Below, piece after piece: positions 63,548-64,000 of a DNA stretch of 64,000 bases (position 1 is its first letter; each line of letters starts with the position of its first letter). A model generated the notes under the pieces. That model saw nothing but the letters and a program-made list of their open reading frames with translations, ran no database searches and was not told the DNA's origin. The DNA is taken from NCBI RefSeq assembly GCF_025753855.1, contig NZ_JAOWPT010000011.1, positions 62,001-126,000 of the forward strand, written 5' to 3'. The position numbers were made by a program, and so were the translations under genes. Source of the stretch: Mesorhizobium sp. ZC-5 (lineage in GTDB: Bacteria > Pseudomonadota > Alphaproteobacteria > Rhizobiales > Rhizobiaceae).

Positions 63548-64000
63548 CTAGACGATGAGGGCTTGGCGCGGCGGCGTGCGGCCATTGAGGACGAAGTCGC
63601 CGATGTAGTGGTATTTCCACACTTCGGGATCGTGGAGCGTGTGGGTGCGGGCGTTGCGCCAGTGACGGTGCAGGTTCCATTTCTCGTCGGCCGCGCTTGT
63701 GCCGGCGAGCGCGAAGAGGTCGTTACCGACCTTGACGCAGACGGCGGAGGCCGCGGCCTTGGCAGCGGCGACGAGGATCGCCAGCCGGATCGTCGCGGCC
63801 TCGTCCAGCGGTCCGGCCAGCACGCGGTCGAATGTGTCGGCCGCATGCAGCAGAAGCGCATGCGCGGCTTCCGTCTCGACGAAGAGCTCGCCGACGCGAC
63901 GGATGATGTGCGGGTCGTCGCCGGCGCGTTCGAGGTCGGCCCCATACCAAGGCCGCGAGCGCTCGCGCACATAAGCGGTCGTGTCGGCCAGCGCCTCCTG
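63548..64000 (-). CDS. Acyl-CoA dehydrogenase-fold monooxygenase (DszC/SfnB-like), C-terminal part
   Basis: The frame runs off the right edge, so only the last 150 codons are present. It reads ALADTTAYVRERSRPWYGAD, DPHIIRRVGELFVETEAAHALLLHAADTFDRVL, AILVAAAKAAASAVCVKVGNDLFALAGTSAA and KWNLHRHWRNARTHTLHDPEVWKYHYIGDFVLNG. The last block is the C-terminal flavin/substrate helix bundle of DszC- and SfnB-type monooxygenases. These use reduced flavin from a partner reductase to oxidise organosulfur compounds. Encoded just upstream of the DszB-like gene. Confidence 0.78.
   Translation of the reverse strand, partial: QEALADTTAYVRERSRPWYGADLERAGDDPHIIRRVGELFVETEAAHALLLHAADTFDRVLAGPLDEAATIRLAILVAAAKAAASAVCVKVGNDLFALAGTSAADEKWNLHRHWRNARTHTLHDPEVWKYHYIGDFVLNGRTPPRQALIV

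Overview
The window reads as chromosome, plus probably an acquired island, of a high-GC alphaproteobacterium of the order Hyphomicrobiales (Rhizobiales). The best fit is the Phyllobacteriaceae (Mesorhizobium and relatives). Pointers are a Mesorhizobium-type conserved hypothetical gene invaded by palindromic GC-rich repeats (26.3-27.2 kb), an agp-type alpha-galactoside operon of the rhizobial kind, an accessory CIRCE-controlled groESL, and general codon use. No rRNA, tRNA or CRISPR array was seen.

Left part (1-12.6 kb): the end of a type VI secretion locus. It holds the TssM C-terminus, a PP2C phosphatase, a PpkA-type membrane kinase, a DUF1036 secreted protein and a membrane-anchored M23/transglycosylase-like cell-wall enzyme, in a tightly overlapping series. 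An OmpA-domain protein on the other strand and an unassigned gene follow, then a methyltransferase-like membrane protein, an alpha/beta hydrolase, a betaine-type solute-binding protein translationally coupled to an L,D-transpeptidase, and a small lipoprotein.

Siderophore block (12.9-26.2 kb): two NIS synthetases, a 3,4-dihydroxybenzoate-type AMP ligase, a carrier protein fused to an AsbE-type protein, and a 3-dehydroshikimate dehydratase. This is the complete gene order of the petrobactin asbABCDEF operon, with D and E fused. A terminator usable in both directions separates it from a convergent uptake set (DUF2218 gene, binding protein, two FecCD permeases, ATPase, TonB receptor). The locus therefore looks self-sufficient for making and importing a petrobactin-like catecholate-citrate siderophore, although no exporter is visible.

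Boundary and mobile DNA (26.3-29.7 kb): the repeat-invaded gene is followed by a short sequence resembling the 3' end of guaA, a frameshifted IS6-family element inserted into a second IS6 copy, and a NACHT-ATPase fragment abutting a LysR fragment. I infer that accessory DNA lies to the right.

30.1-36.9 kb: DUF1488 and small genes, groES-groEL behind a CIRCE operator, a run of very small conserved-looking genes, a transglutaminase-like protein with a Ser at the usual His position, and a LuxR-type regulator.

37.2-50.0 kb: a catabolic cluster. One operon carries a TRAP transporter (dctPQM), a cysteine hydrolase and a ThuA-like protein. The divergent operon carries an exported HpcH/HpaI-type aldolase, tartronate semialdehyde reductase, glycerate 2-kinase and an ABM monooxygenase. 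A GntR/FadR regulator and a GMC dehydrogenase with its Tat-exported small subunit complete it. The reductase and kinase give a clear exit from tartronate semialdehyde to 2-phosphoglycerate, as in aldarate breakdown, but the substrate is not known.

50.2-51.8 kb is a second insertion-sequence graveyard (IS21 and IS6 remnants, a truncated GNAT gene). 51.9-62.0 kb is an agpT-agaL1-agpABCD-agaL2-like alpha-galactoside operon. The right edge (62.4-64 kb) carries genes resembling the sulfur-removing enzymes DszB (with its Cys-His-Arg triad) and DszC.
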